Numbered from the stretch's first letter, positions 40,350-50,133 are shown. The stretch: 64,000 bases of DNA from Poriferisodalis sp965198245 (GCF_965198245.1 NZ_OZ240249.1:1984001-2048000), one strand, 5' to 3'. Program-made: numbers and translations. Notes: generated by a model not told the origin, from the sequence alone.

Positions 40350-41776
40350 GCTTGTGCCATCTTCGATTGGGTCCTGCGGGCCAGGAGATCAATCAGGTTT
40401 GCGACGTTCGTCACCTGATCGGGCGTGAGGTCGGCCTTCTTGACGACATTGCCGACCCCGAGGCTCTTGCAAACGCGGGCTATGACAACCATCGCCTTGC
40501 GGGATGGAATTCGGGTGTCGGAGCCAGATCCCATCGCTGACTCGATGCTGTTGCGATCGATCCGCAGCCGCGATAGCTCGCTCAGGATGAGCTCTCGAAT
40601 CATGTCGAGGTGTTCGCTAGTGGGTGTCTTGGTTGAGGGCAGCGTGGCCGCTTCTGTGATGTCGGGCATCGCGACACCATAGCACCTGTTTGTCGGAAAA
40701 TACGACAGTATTTTACGGTTCTCCGCACCCGATCCGAACTCGACCGGCTCTTCAGCAGACCACGGAAGGCCCCACTTGGGCGGATAGCCGAGACGCAGAG
40801 GGCGTTCGTCTGGCCGGAAGGTTTGCTTGATGCGATACGGCCCGCCGACGCCGATATCCGGGTGGGCGACGCGTGCGTACTTGTCGACTTCGCAGAACAG
40901 GTTCTGGCAGTCGATGAGCTGCAGCGGCCGGCCCCACAGATCGCTGAACTCGACAGGGCTGTCGGCGAGGTACACCTCCGCTGAGTCGGCCATTGCGCGG
41001 ATGACGTCTGCGGGATCAAGCCCACGGGTGTCGGCGAAGCACTTCTCGATGCCCCTCAGCGCGCCGGGGCCTGCGACGACGAACTCCATCTCGTCGAACT
41101 CAAAGTGGCGGCTGTAGTTCAGATCGACCGCGTACTGGTACGCGAGAAACGAGCCGAACGAGGGAATCGTCAGCAGCTCCCTGTACAGCTCATGCAGTGA
41201 CGACGCACGGGTTATCGCTTCGATCGTTCCATCACCGAGGACTTGCTCGAGGAGAGCTATGTGGTTGGCGTGCTTCCGCTCGTAGCCGAGCTGAGGGGCG
41301 GGCATGATGTACGCCCCTGAATAGAGGCGATTGTCGGACTCGAACTGCCGATCCAGGACCGCTGTGTAGGTGGCTCGGTCGAATGTGGCGGCCGAGGGCT
41401 GGCCAACGTCGTCTACGAGGCACTGCCAGGTCTCGGCCCGGTTGAAGATCTTGAACAGGAGCACGCGCAGTATCGTGTCGCGACAGTCGTAGCTGCCGGA
41501 ATAGATGACATCTTGTAGCAGGGACTGACTCACTCGGTCGGACGCTCGGTACGCGTTGGTGAACCGGTACGAGTCGAGAATCGGATCTGTGGTCCACGGT
41601 GCGGGTTCCCCGGCGGTCCTCTTCATGAACATCGCTTGGCGTTCGGCCGCGAGGTACCAGTAGCTCCAGAAGACCTTGGTGACAACCATCCGGCATCCGC
41701 CGAGAACGAGACGTGCCCGTTCAGGGACGTGGCTCACGAGCGAGTCGATGTAGGGGCGCCCAATCACGTTGAGCAT
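40346..41776 (-). CDS. Thymine-hypermodification (AADT/HMUDK-helical) protein with a C-terminal carrier-like domain
   Basis: 476 aa. Residues about 30-330 match the helical DNA-binding domain shared by 5-hmdU DNA kinases and alpha-glutamyl/putrescinyl thymine pyrophosphorylases: WSYWYLAAERQAMFMKRTAG, PWTTDPILDSYRFTNAYRAS, DRVSQSLLQDVIY, RVLLFKIFNRAETW. Residues about 390-470 have the four-helix spacing of an acyl carrier protein: ELILSELSRLRIDRNSIES, then PSRKAMVVIARVCKSLGV, where Ser425 aligns with the DSL serine, and TPDQVTNVANLIDLLA. First gene of the cassette; its GTGA overlap couples it to the TS-AcpS gene. Known members modify 5-hydroxymethyluracil in phage DNA; the role here is inferred. 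Confidence 0.7.
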   Translation of the reverse strand: MLNVIGRPYIDSLVSHVPERARLVLGGCRMVVTKVFWSYWYLAAERQAMFMKRTAGEPAPWTTDPILDSYRFTNAYRASDRVSQSLLQDVIYSGSYDCRDTILRVLLFKIFNRAETWQCLVDDVGQPSAATFDRATYTAVLDRQFESDNRLYSGAYIMPAPQLGYERKHANHIALLEQVLGDGTIEAITRASSLHELYRELLTIPSFGSFLAYQYAVDLNYSRHFEFDEMEFVVAGPGALRGIEKCFADTRGLDPADVIRAMADSAEVYLADSPVEFSDLWGRPLQLIDCQNLFCEVDKYARVAHPDIGVGGPYRIKQTFRPDERPLRLGYPPKWGLPWSAEEPVEFGSGAENRKILSYFPTNRCYGVAMPDITEAATLPSTKTPTSEHLDMIRELILSELSRLRIDRNSIESAMGSGSDTRIPSRKAMVVIARVCKSLGVGNVVKKADLTPDQVTNVANLIDLLARRTQSKMAQA

Positions 41777-41919
41777 CGTCGCGCACGCCTAGGTGCTCGA
41801 GAGATGCACTCGGCGCCGACGCTGCCGCGTGTCATGGGGTCGGCGCTGAAGTTGAGCCGCAGCCATGTAGAGCCGAGCAACCCGCGCAGATCAAGGGAGC
41901 ATCTGACAGGCCCAGACGC

Positions 41920-42144
41920 CTAGGCGTCGAGGTTGTCTCGTAGCTTCGCGACGACGGCGGGGCCGAAGAACAGCAGCGATTGGTGTGCCACGTCCGCCGG
42001 GGTCTCTGCCGTGCTGTCTGTGAAGTTGATCGGTGGAGCGCTGCCCGCGAGTCGCATCGCGTCTTGTACTGCATCCTCGAATTCCGTGAGCGCATGAACC
42101 AATCGGTTCGCAGCAATGAGCCTCAGGTCGACCGGTTCTGACAT
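41920..42144 (-). CDS. Small hypothetical protein
   Basis: 74 aa from ATG 42144: SEPVDLRLIAANRLVHALTE, FEDAVQDAMRLAGSAPP, ending QSLLFFGPAVVAKLRDNLDA. It is helical and mildly acidic, with no known domain. The frame is open further upstream, but the extra residues are Arg-rich shadow sequence. It lies 143 bp before the modification cassette on the same strand and could be its first gene. Confidence 0.45.
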   Translation of the reverse strand: MSEPVDLRLIAANRLVHALTEFEDAVQDAMRLAGSAPPINFTDSTAETPADVAHQSLLFFGPAVVAKLRDNLDA

Positions 42145-42382
42145 GAGCCGCAGCCTATGTGCGGCGAAGTCGCGGGCTCGGGATTCCGGCAGGCGCCGCG
42201 CTGCGCCCGCATGACCGCACGGATGGGGCTGCCCCTTGAGTCTCATCGGCTTTCACGCAGGCTCTTGGGGGGGGCGTTGAGTTAGGCGGAGCGACACGGT
42301 CAGCACACCTGCCTTGGCCGACGACCGGAGGCCGTTGGGCATATGCCGCCTCCATCGCGGACCGGATACTCTGAGAGTTCGC

Positions 42383-45250
42383 GTGACGCCGTACGATTTC
42401 ATCAGTAAGTGGCGAGCATCCACGCTGACCGAGCGCTCAGCGTCGCAGCAGCATTTCCTCGATCTCTGCGAGTTGCTCGGCGAGCCCAAGCCAGCGGACG
42501 TGGACCCGCACGGCGAGTCATATTGCTTCGAGCGCGGAGCTCGCAAGGACTCTGGCGGCGACGGCTGGGCCGATGTGTGGAAGCGCCATCACTTCGCCTG
42601 GGAGTACAAGGGCAAGCGGAAGGGCCTCGATACTGCATTCGGGCAGCTCCGGCAGTACTCCCTGGCGCTGGAGAATCCGCCTCTGCTGATCGTCTCGGAC
42701 ATGGAGCGGTTCCGCATCCGCACCAATTGGACGAACAGCGTCAGCAAGGTCTATGAGTTCGACCTTGCGGACCTTGCTGATGCGGAGACCCGCGACCTGC
42801 TCAAGTGGGCTCTTTCAGACCCTGAGCGCCTGCGGCCGGACAACACCCGGCAAGCACTCACTGAGCAGGCGGCGGATTCCTTCTCGACAGTCGCGCAAAC
42901 GCTTCGGGGACGCGGGTACGACCCGCACGAGGTCGCGCACTTTGTCAACCGGCTCGTGTTCTGCATGTTCGCGGAGGATGTTGGCCTCCTGCCCGACCGC
43001 ATGTTCACCCGGCTGCTGGAGGAGGCGCGTCGGGCTCCGGCGCAGTTCGTGGACCTCGCCGGCGATCTGTTCCGGGTGATGGCCACCGGAGGACGGATCG
43101 GCTTCGAGTCGGTCGCCTGGTTCAACGGCGGCCTGTTCGACGATGATGCGGCGCTGCCGCTGGAAACGTCCGACATCGACACCGTGCTGGCTGCGTCGAA
43201 TCTCGATTGGTCGGAGATCGATCCGTCGGTCCTCGGCACGCTGTTCGAGCGTGGACTGGACCCCGACAAGCGCGCACAGCTTGGTGCGCACTACACGGAC
43301 CGCGACAAGATCATGATGATCGTCGAGCCGGTAGTGGTCCGCCCATTGCTCGCAGAGTGGGAAGCGCAGAAAGAGGTGATCGCTACGGACCTGGAGCGTG
43401 CGGATGCCGCCACTGCGTCTGCTGTCCGCACCAGGCGGCGAAATGAGGCCGCACAGCGGTATCGCAAGTTCCTGAACAGGTTGAGATCGTTCACGGTGCT
43501 TGATCCTGCGTGTGGCTCGGGGAACTTCTTGTACTTGGCCCTGCAGGCGCTCAAGGACTTGGAGCACCGGGTGCAGTTCGAAGCAGAGGCGCTCGGTTTG
43601 GAGCGGGCGTTCCCTGAGATCGGTCCAGCGAATGTGAAGGGCATCGAGATCAACCCCTACGCCGCGGAGTTGGCGCGTGTGTCGGTGTGGATCGGCGAGA
43701 TTCAATGGATGCGGCGCAACGGGTTCGCCGAGTCGCGCGACCCGATCCTCAAGCCGCTCGACACCATCGAGTGCCGCGATGCCATCCTGACACCGGACAA
43801 CACCGAACCGGACTGGCCAGAAGCCGATGTCGTCATCGGCAACCCACCGTTCTTGGGCGGCAAGCTCTTGATCGGCGGATTGGGCGAGGACTACGTGTCG
43901 CAGTTGTTCGCGACCTACGCCGGCCGCGTGCCGGCGGAAGCGGACCTCGTCTGTTACTGGTTCGAGAAAGCCGGCCAGCAGATCGCGTCTGGCAGGGCGA
44001 ACAGGGCCGGGCTTGTTGCAACCAATTCGATTCGAGGCGGCGCGAACCGCGGGGCTTTGGAGGCTGCGACGGAGAATCGGCGGATCTTCGAGGCGTGGAG
44101 CGACGAGCCGTGGATGATCGACGGAGCGGCGGTGCGGGTGTCGCTGGTCTGCTTCTCGCGTACCGACGACGACTTCGTGATCGATTCGCGCCTCGATGGC
44201 ATGACGGCGGATGTGATCTACACAGACCTGACGGCACAAAGCGGCGGGGTCGGCGTCGATCTGACGAAAGCCTCCCGGCTTGCCGAGAACGCCGGCGTGG
44301 CCTTCATGGGCAACACAAAAGGAGGCGCCTTCGACATCGAGGGCGACCGGGCGCGAGAGTGGCTCCGATTGCCGGCGAACCCGCACGGACGGACGAACGC
44401 AGACGTACTCAAACCGTGGGCCAACGGGATGGACGTGACCCGGCGGCCGGCAGGTAAGTGGGTCATCGACTTCGGGGTCGAGACAGGCGAGCCCGAAGCG
44501 GCCCTGTATCAAGAACCGTTCGAGTGGGTCGTCGAGCATGTTCGCCCTGGCCGCTTAGAAAACCGGCGCGACTCATACCGCAAGTACTGGTGGCGCCACG
44601 CGGAACCACGACCGAGAATGCGGCAAGCGCTTGAACACCTGCAGCGTTACATCGCCACTCCCACCGTTGCCAAGCACCGCCTGTTCGTCTGGCTCGATGC
44701 TCGCGTCTGTCCCGACCATCAGCTGATCGTCGTCGTTCGTGACGACGACACGACCTTCGGAATACTGCACAGCCGCTTCCACGAGATCTGGTCCCTACGC
44801 CGCGGCACATGGCTCGGCAAGGGAAACGACCCGCGCTATACACCGACATCCACCTTCGCGACGTTCCCGTTCCCGTCCGGTCTGGCGCCGAACGTACCGG
44901 CAACCGACTACGACTCTGATCCGCGCGCCGTGGCCATTGCCGCGGCGGCTCGACGTCTCGTCGAGCTGCGTGACCGCTGGCTCAACCCTCCCGAATGGGT
45001 CGAGTGGATCGACGAACCGGTCCCCGGGTATCCGACGAGGCCCATTCCTCGCGACGAAGAGGCGACAACGGCGCTCAAGAAGCGCACGCTGACCAACCTC
45101 TACAACACTCGCCCGCAGTGGCTGGCCGACGCACATGGTTCCCTTGACGAGGCGGTGGCTGCAGCGTACGGCTGGCCAGCTGACCTCTCGGATGACGACG
45201 TTCTCCGGGAGCTACTTGCGCTCAACGAAATCCGTCAGTCTCGAACCTAA
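42383..45250 (+). CDS. MmeI-like type IIL restriction-modification enzyme
   Basis: 955 aa from GTG 42383 (VTPYDFISKWRASTLTERSA, the usual MmeI-type start; an ATG at 42314 gives an unmatched extension). Order: N-terminal PD-(D/E)xK nuclease with WEYKGKRKG (Glu74, Lys76), helical spacer with FVNRLVFCMFAEDVGLLP, gamma-class adenine methyltransferase with VLDPACGSGNFLYLAL (about residue 374) and IGNPPFLGGK (about 487), then a target-recognition region and a helical tail. One polypeptide both methylates and cuts DNA. Such enzymes need no separate methyltransferase. It is divergent from the small gene at 41920-42144. Confidence 0.9.
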   Translation: MTPYDFISKWRASTLTERSASQQHFLDLCELLGEPKPADVDPHGESYCFERGARKDSGGDGWADVWKRHHFAWEYKGKRKGLDTAFGQLRQYSLALENPPLLIVSDMERFRIRTNWTNSVSKVYEFDLADLADAETRDLLKWALSDPERLRPDNTRQALTEQAADSFSTVAQTLRGRGYDPHEVAHFVNRLVFCMFAEDVGLLPDRMFTRLLEEARRAPAQFVDLAGDLFRVMATGGRIGFESVAWFNGGLFDDDAALPLETSDIDTVLAASNLDWSEIDPSVLGTLFERGLDPDKRAQLGAHYTDRDKIMMIVEPVVVRPLLAEWEAQKEVIATDLERADAATASAVRTRRRNEAAQRYRKFLNRLRSFTVLDPACGSGNFLYLALQALKDLEHRVQFEAEALGLERAFPEIGPANVKGIEINPYAAELARVSVWIGEIQWMRRNGFAESRDPILKPLDTIECRDAILTPDNTEPDWPEADVVIGNPPFLGGKLLIGGLGEDYVSQLFATYAGRVPAEADLVCYWFEKAGQQIASGRANRAGLVATNSIRGGANRGALEAATENRRIFEAWSDEPWMIDGAAVRVSLVCFSRTDDDFVIDSRLDGMTADVIYTDLTAQSGGVGVDLTKASRLAENAGVAFMGNTKGGAFDIEGDRAREWLRLPANPHGRTNADVLKPWANGMDVTRRPAGKWVIDFGVETGEPEAALYQEPFEWVVEHVRPGRLENRRDSYRKYWWRHAEPRPRMRQALEHLQRYIATPTVAKHRLFVWLDARVCPDHQLIVVVRDDDTTFGILHSRFHEIWSLRRGTWLGKGNDPRYTPTSTFATFPFPSGLAPNVPATDYDSDPRAVAIAAAARRLVELRDRWLNPPEWVEWIDEPVPGYPTRPIPRDEEATTALKKRTLTNLYNTRPQWLADAHGSLDEAVAAAYGWPADLSDDDVLRELLALNEIRQSRT

Positions 45251-45521
45251 GCGAGAGGCTGGTCGAGGATCCCTCTTGCATGATCAGCTCGATGGAGGTG
45301 CCTTTCTCCCGACAGGTGCCCGACGACGGACGCCGGACACCATGTCGCGAGCGTTTGGCAGGCAAACGTCGCGATGTTGCACTTGCCTCAGTTGGGCCAC
45401 GTTGTCGGTTGAGCAGCGCTGGTTTGGTGGAGGAGGGGCGACCTGATCGCCGACCTCATGCGTCACAGAGCACTCGATGTGCAACTCCTCATCGGCCACT
45501 CGATCAAGGCAAGCTAGACCT

Positions 45522-46805
45522 GTGTCTGACGACGACAGCTATTGGCCCGACGCCTTTTCCGCCGAACTACTCGCCTGGGCAGAAACGGTTTCAACCGAAG
45601 ACTCGAAACCGGGGGACCTTGTCGAGATGTGTCGGCGTGCTGCAGACGAGATCACAGCAAATGCAGTTGCTCGACCTCGGCAAGCGCATGGCGAACTTGT
45701 GGGGCAGGTGGCCGCGTTCGAGGCTCGCCTCGAAGCCCGATGGGGACGTGGCCTTGACTTGGCGGACCTTGTGGTCGACCAAGCCTTCGAATTTGGTAGT
45801 TGGGTAAACGACCGTCTCCGAGTCCTGGCGACCACAGATAACCACGAGCAGTTTGAAGCGTTGATTCGACTTCACGGGAAAGCCGTCATGACCGCTCGCG
45901 AGGTCATGGTGCTGCTCCGAAGCGGCTATTCGTCAGGGGCGCTTGCTAGATGGCGGACACTGCACGAGGTCTGGGTCGTCTTTCTGCTGCTGGTGGACGG
46001 CAGTGAGGAATTGAGTCGGCGTTATCTCGCTCATGAGGGCATCGAGAGCCTCAGGGGACAGGAGGACTACGAAGAGACATGGGAAGCCCTTGGATTCGAG
46101 CCTCCCGATTGGACGGCTGCGGAACGCGACCAGATTCGAGCAGAACTGGAGAACGAGTTCGGTTCCGCTTTTTTGAAGGACTACGGATGGGCTGCTCCGC
46201 TATTCGAAGGTCGCGCACCAAGGTTCAAGCATCTCCAAGAGCGTGTCGAGCTGGACCACTGGCGAGGGTTCTACCGGATGGCCTCTCATGGAACGCACGC
46301 GACCCCAAAGGGCACAACTTGGAACATCCAGAGCCTCGCACCGATCGATTTTGTGTGGGCCGGACCGTCAGACTCGGGTCTTACTGATCCCGCTCAATGC
46401 ATGCTCATCGCCCTCAACGGCGTCTCGGCTGGGCTACTGGCGTATGCGATCGACGAATCGTCCGAATCCGAAGATGACGGATTCGCAGATCAGGTCTCGG
46501 CCTTGATCCGACACCAAACGATCCTCAATTTGATGGGTCACGCAATCGAAGAACTGGCCGAAGTGCATGCACGGCAGGAAGCCGAGGAAGAAGTGATCAC
46601 TGATCTCGTCGAGAGGGCGCGAGCGATCCTGCAGTCGGGAATACCCATGACAGCGGAGGGCCTAGCCACCGAGCTAGACGTCGAGCAGGAGGACCTTGAA
46701 GATGCTCTTGTGACAGCGGCAGCTCGTGGCGAGCTGCGCCAGGAAACTCTGTACCGAATAGGGACGCTTCCACCAGCGAGCCGGGACGGCGTCACGATGA
46801 CGTGA
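45522..46805 (+). CDS. DUF5677-domain protein
   Basis: 427 aa from GTG 45522 (VSDDDSYWPDAFSAELLAWA). The centre has the DUF5677 pattern: LIRLHGKAVMTAREVMVLLR, SGYSSGALARWRTLHEVWVV, RRYLAHEGIE, and later FYRMASHGTHATPKG. The fold is helical; the function is unknown and the family is frequent near restriction and other defence genes. The last 60 residues resemble a winged-helix (MTAEGLATELDVEQEDLEDA). The gap 45251-45521 before it has no convincing gene. Confidence 0.75.
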   Translation: MSDDDSYWPDAFSAELLAWAETVSTEDSKPGDLVEMCRRAADEITANAVARPRQAHGELVGQVAAFEARLEARWGRGLDLADLVVDQAFEFGSWVNDRLRVLATTDNHEQFEALIRLHGKAVMTAREVMVLLRSGYSSGALARWRTLHEVWVVFLLLVDGSEELSRRYLAHEGIESLRGQEDYEETWEALGFEPPDWTAAERDQIRAELENEFGSAFLKDYGWAAPLFEGRAPRFKHLQERVELDHWRGFYRMASHGTHATPKGTTWNIQSLAPIDFVWAGPSDSGLTDPAQCMLIALNGVSAGLLAYAIDESSESEDDGFADQVSALIRHQTILNLMGHAIEELAEVHARQEAEEEVITDLVERARAILQSGIPMTAEGLATELDVEQEDLEDALVTAAARGELRQETLYRIGTLPPASRDGVTMT

Positions 46806-47038
46806 ATTCGGCAACAGGAGCTGAAGGCGGCGATCCAAAACTCGAGCCGAAGCCGATCACACCACCACCAGCGAGATCATCCGGATTGCTCGTCGCAAGT
46901 TCCTCGACGTTGCCTGACACCGGCGGCCGGCGTCGTGGGCTGATCTCGGTGTTCAAGGCGATCGAATGACCGAGAACACCGTTCGGCTCAACGAGTGCAT
47001 CGGGACGCGTAGAGATCTTGGGATGCACGTGGTTGTCG

Positions 47039-48028
47039 TCAGAAGCCGAGGATCTTGTCGGTGACTACGAATTGGAGCGGCTCGCCGGCGAGCAGGCGGC
47101 GGCAGTTGTCGGCGATGAGTTCGTACCGGCGCTGGTCGATGTCGGGGCCGACCATTGCGACGTGCGGGGTGATGAGCACGTTGGGCAGTGTCCAGACGCG
47201 GTGGTCGGGCGGCAGCGGTTCCTGATCGAAGACGTCGAGGCCGGCGCCCGCCAGTTCGCCGGCTTCCAGCGCGTGGACGAGGTCGTCGAGCACGACGGTC
47301 TGGCCCCGCCCGATGTTGATGAATACCGCCGTGGGCTTCATCAGCGCGAAGTGCCGCCGCTCCAGCATTCCTTCAGTGTCCGGTGTGTGGGGAACGGTCA
47401 TGACAACTGCGTCGGCCAGCGGCAGCTGGGATTCGAGGGCATCGGCGTCGAACACGGTGCCGATCGCCCCACCTGCCGTGGTCTCGGGGCGGGCGTCGAC
47501 GGCCACGACCCTTGGTCCCCATGGCTGCAGGTATCGGGCCGCTTGGTGGGCGACGCCGCCGGCGCCGATGAACAGCACGGTCGAGTCCGCCAGGTGCAGG
47601 ACCGGGGCAACCCCACGCCGGTACTCCCGGTTGCGCTGGCCGTGTGCGTAGTGCGGCAGCCCGCGGGCGAAGGCGAGCATGAACGCCATCACGTGGGTGG
47701 CGATGTGGTCGTTGTACACGCCGCGCATGTTGGTGACGACGACGGGATGTTCAGCGATCTGAGGGGTGAAGTAACCCAGCGGCGGGTTGGCCATCGGGGC
47801 CTGCAGCCAGCGCAGCCGCGGCGCGTGCCAACCCTGCGGCAGCACGCCGTACGCGGCATCGGCATCGACGAGTTGCTCGAGCACCTCCGCGTCGGTTCTC
47901 GCGACGACAACCTCGAGTTCTTCGCATTCGGCGCGGAGCTCTTGCGCCCACGTCTCAAGCACCGTCGCAGACGGGATGCCCGGCGCCGAGGGCGGGTCCA
48001 TCAACACGAACTTTGCGGTCGTGTCCAT
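47039..48028 (-). CDS. D-2-hydroxyacid dehydrogenase
   Basis: 329 aa. NAD-binding motif VLFIGAGGVAHQAARYL (about residue 150) and the catalytic triad of the family: Arg in FINIGRGQTVVLDDL, Glu in LDVFDQEPLP, His in VLITPHVAM. It reduces a 2-keto acid or oxidises a 2-hydroxy acid with NAD(P). The glycine motif GAGGVA differs from the usual GxGxxG by one position. ATG at 48028. It lies 69 bp downstream of the DinB-like gene on the same strand. Confidence 0.88.
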   Translation of the reverse strand: MDTTAKFVLMDPPSAPGIPSATVLETWAQELRAECEELEVVVARTDAEVLEQLVDADAAYGVLPQGWHAPRLRWLQAPMANPPLGYFTPQIAEHPVVVTNMRGVYNDHIATHVMAFMLAFARGLPHYAHGQRNREYRRGVAPVLHLADSTVLFIGAGGVAHQAARYLQPWGPRVVAVDARPETTAGGAIGTVFDADALESQLPLADAVVMTVPHTPDTEGMLERRHFALMKPTAVFINIGRGQTVVLDDLVHALEAGELAGAGLDVFDQEPLPPDHRVWTLPNVLITPHVAMVGPDIDQRRYELIADNCRRLLAGEPLQFVVTDKILGF

Positions 48029-48097
48029 GTCAGATATGGCTTCCGGTGGTGGAGAGGGAGATCGGCACGGACGAGCCGCTGTGTCGTCGGTCGGGCA

Positions 48098-48763
48098 CTA
48101 GAAGACGGGGAAGACGGCGGTGTCGCTTGAGCGTTCTGCTCGGGTCAGGGCGTAGAGGACGTTCCAGTCGCCGTTGCGGTTTCGGGCGATGTCGATGCAG
48201 ATCTCGATGACGATGGCTGGGCCGAGTGGGTCGGTGGTCGGGCGGGTCTGGCCGGTGCTGACGGCGAGGTCGTCGAGATGGAGGAGTACTTCGATCAGTC
48301 TGGTGCGGCAGAAGTCGTCGAGGGTGAGGAGTCGGCCTCCCAGTGCGGCGACGAGGCGGTCGGTGGGTTCGTCGGCCAGTCGTGTTTCCAGGTCGGCGAC
48401 CAGTTGGCGGCATTTGTCCACGGTGGCTTCGTGACCGATGGCCGATTCGGCAGCGGAGACGTCCTTGATCTGGTCGTGGACGGGGGAGTCGACCGCAGCG
48501 TGAAAGTAGGTGACGGCGGTGAGGAGGTCGCCGTCGGGGCGCCGGTCGGGTGGGGTGCGGTCGAGGTAGGCGATGGTGGCGCCGGCGGCGCGTACGAGGT
48601 GGGCGCAGAGTGCTCCGACCGTCATGCCTTCGAGAGCCGAGGGCTGGTCCCATTGCTCGGCTGTGGCTGGGGCGGCTATGAGTTCGGCCGATTGGGTGAC
48701 GGCTTCGACGACGAGGGCACGGACGCGGGCTGAGTCGATCGACGGGTTGGTGGCAGGCATCAT
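48098..48763 (-). CDS. Maleylpyruvate-isomerase-like mycothiol-dependent protein
   Basis: 221 aa from ATG 48763, which overlaps the stop of the monooxygenase gene by 4 bp. It matches the DinB/MDMPI_N pattern: VTQSAELIAAPATAEQWDQP, SALEGMTVGALCAHLVRAAG with the metal His, and TLDDFCRTRLIEVLLHLDDL with the later His/Asp. Such proteins act with mycothiol in actinobacteria. The substrate is unknown. The coupling suggests that it works on the product of the LLM monooxygenase. Confidence 0.78.
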   Translation of the reverse strand: MMPATNPSIDSARVRALVVEAVTQSAELIAAPATAEQWDQPSALEGMTVGALCAHLVRAAGATIAYLDRTPPDRRPDGDLLTAVTYFHAAVDSPVHDQIKDVSAAESAIGHEATVDKCRQLVADLETRLADEPTDRLVAALGGRLLTLDDFCRTRLIEVLLHLDDLAVSTGQTRPTTDPLGPAIVIEICIDIARNRNGDWNVLYALTRAERSSDTAVFPVF

Positions 48764-50133
48764 GGTCTGATCTTGTTTCGTTTCGGACGGGGGTAGGTGG
48801 GGTGCAGGTGACGTTGGCCGGCGCCGAAGAAGTTCTCCCGGAAGGTATTGCCCTCGTAGCTGGTGCGGAACCGGCCGCGCCGTTGGAGCTCGGGCACCAG
48901 GCAGTCGACCACCTGGGTGAAGCCCCATGGGACCGGAGCCGTCGTCACGTTGAAACCGTCGACGCCGGTGGTCTCGATGAATGCCTCCATCTGATCGGCA
49001 ACGGTGGCCGGTGAGCCCACAAACCCCAGCCCGCCGGCGGTCTCCGAAAGCCTTCGGGCGACATCGCCGACGGTCCAGGTCTTGTCAGGGTCTTCCAGCT
49101 TCCAGCGCTCGACTTGGGTGCGGATCGCGTTCGCCTCGATGTCGTCGATCGGCGTGTCCGGCGGGTGACCGCCCAAGTCGATGCCCGTCCAGCCACCGTA
49201 GAGAGCGAGGTAGCCGTCGACGGAGAACAACCGTGACCACTCGTCTCGCATCGCCCGGGCTTGCGCATCGGTCTCGGTGACCACAACCCGCGCCACTTGC
49301 AGGGCTTTGATCTGTTCGGGATCTCGGCCGGCTGCCACGGCATGCTCGCGCAGCGATGCCACAACAGCGGCACCCCGGTCGTTGCCTGGCACAGACATGA
49401 ACACGACCTCTCCCGTGTTCGCAGCGAACTCGACACCGCGCGCCGAGTTTCCTGCCTGGTACAGCACCGGTGTGCGCTGGGGGGAGGGTTCGACCATGTG
49501 GGGCCCTTCGACCGTGAACCATTCACCGGAATGGTTGATCTCGTGCACTTTGGCCGGGTCGGTGAACGTGTCGGCCTCGGCATCGAGGACGATCGCGCCG
49601 TCTTCCCAGCTGCGTTCCCACAGCTTCAAGCAGACATCGACGTACTCGTCGGCCCGGTCGTAACGAGCGTCGTGGGGCAAGATCTCGCCGAGTCCTTGAC
49701 GTTCGGCGTCGGACAGGTACGAGGTCACGATGTTCCAGCCGACACGGCCTGCGGTGAGGTGGTCGAGAGTCGAGAACAGCCGGGCCGTGTGGTAGGGAGC
49801 GTGGTGGCTGGTCGACATAGTCACTGCGAAACCGAGGTTCTCGGTGCACGCCGCCAACGCGGGGATCAGCAGCGTGGGGTCGATGCCGGGAATCTGGACC
49901 GCACCACGCAACGCAGCCTCGCGGCTCGCCCCGTATACGTCGTAGGTGCCCAGCACGTCAGCGAAGAAGATCCCGTCGAAGCAACCCCTCTCCAGGATGC
50001 GCACGAGATGCTGCCACCAGCGGAGCGTCCGGTACCCCCACGACGTCTCGTCCGCAGGGTGTTTCCACATCCCCTTGATCTGATGATTCGGAGACGCCTG
50101 GATGAAGGCACTCAGATGCATCTCTCGTCGCAT
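48760..50133 (-). CDS. NtaA/DmoA/DszA-family FMN-dependent monooxygenase
   Basis: 457 aa, luciferase-like barrel of the two-component monooxygenase group (nitrilotriacetate, dimethylsulfide and dibenzothiophene sulfone types). Typical segments: GTYDVYGASREAALRGAVQI, LIPALAACTENLGFAVTMST, HHAPYHTARLFSTLDHLTAG, RVGWNIVTSYLSDAER, and PVLYQAGNSARGVEFAANTG. It uses FMNH2 from a separate reductase, which is not encoded nearby. ATG at 50133. First gene of a two- or three-gene unit with the DinB-like protein and the dehydrogenase. Confidence 0.9.
   Translation of the reverse strand: MRREMHLSAFIQASPNHQIKGMWKHPADETSWGYRTLRWWQHLVRILERGCFDGIFFADVLGTYDVYGASREAALRGAVQIPGIDPTLLIPALAACTENLGFAVTMSTSHHAPYHTARLFSTLDHLTAGRVGWNIVTSYLSDAERQGLGEILPHDARYDRADEYVDVCLKLWERSWEDGAIVLDAEADTFTDPAKVHEINHSGEWFTVEGPHMVEPSPQRTPVLYQAGNSARGVEFAANTGEVVFMSVPGNDRGAAVVASLREHAVAAGRDPEQIKALQVARVVVTETDAQARAMRDEWSRLFSVDGYLALYGGWTGIDLGGHPPDTPIDDIEANAIRTQVERWKLEDPDKTWTVGDVARRLSETAGGLGFVGSPATVADQMEAFIETTGVDGFNVTTAPVPWGFTQVVDCLVPELQRRGRFRTSYEGNTFRENFFGAGQRHLHPTYPRPKRNKIRP

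Noticed and set aside
42751..44539. 574-codon minus frame opposite the MmeI-like gene
   Set aside because: Typical high-GC shadow frame: His/Arg/Asp-rich, no domain, fully covered by a well-supported gene.
45284..45499. Minus frame of 71 codons and a faint plus-strand resemblance to the MazF VWQ segment
   Set aside because: Only a few bases match around one Trp-Gln; the frame lacks a start signal and coherent domain.
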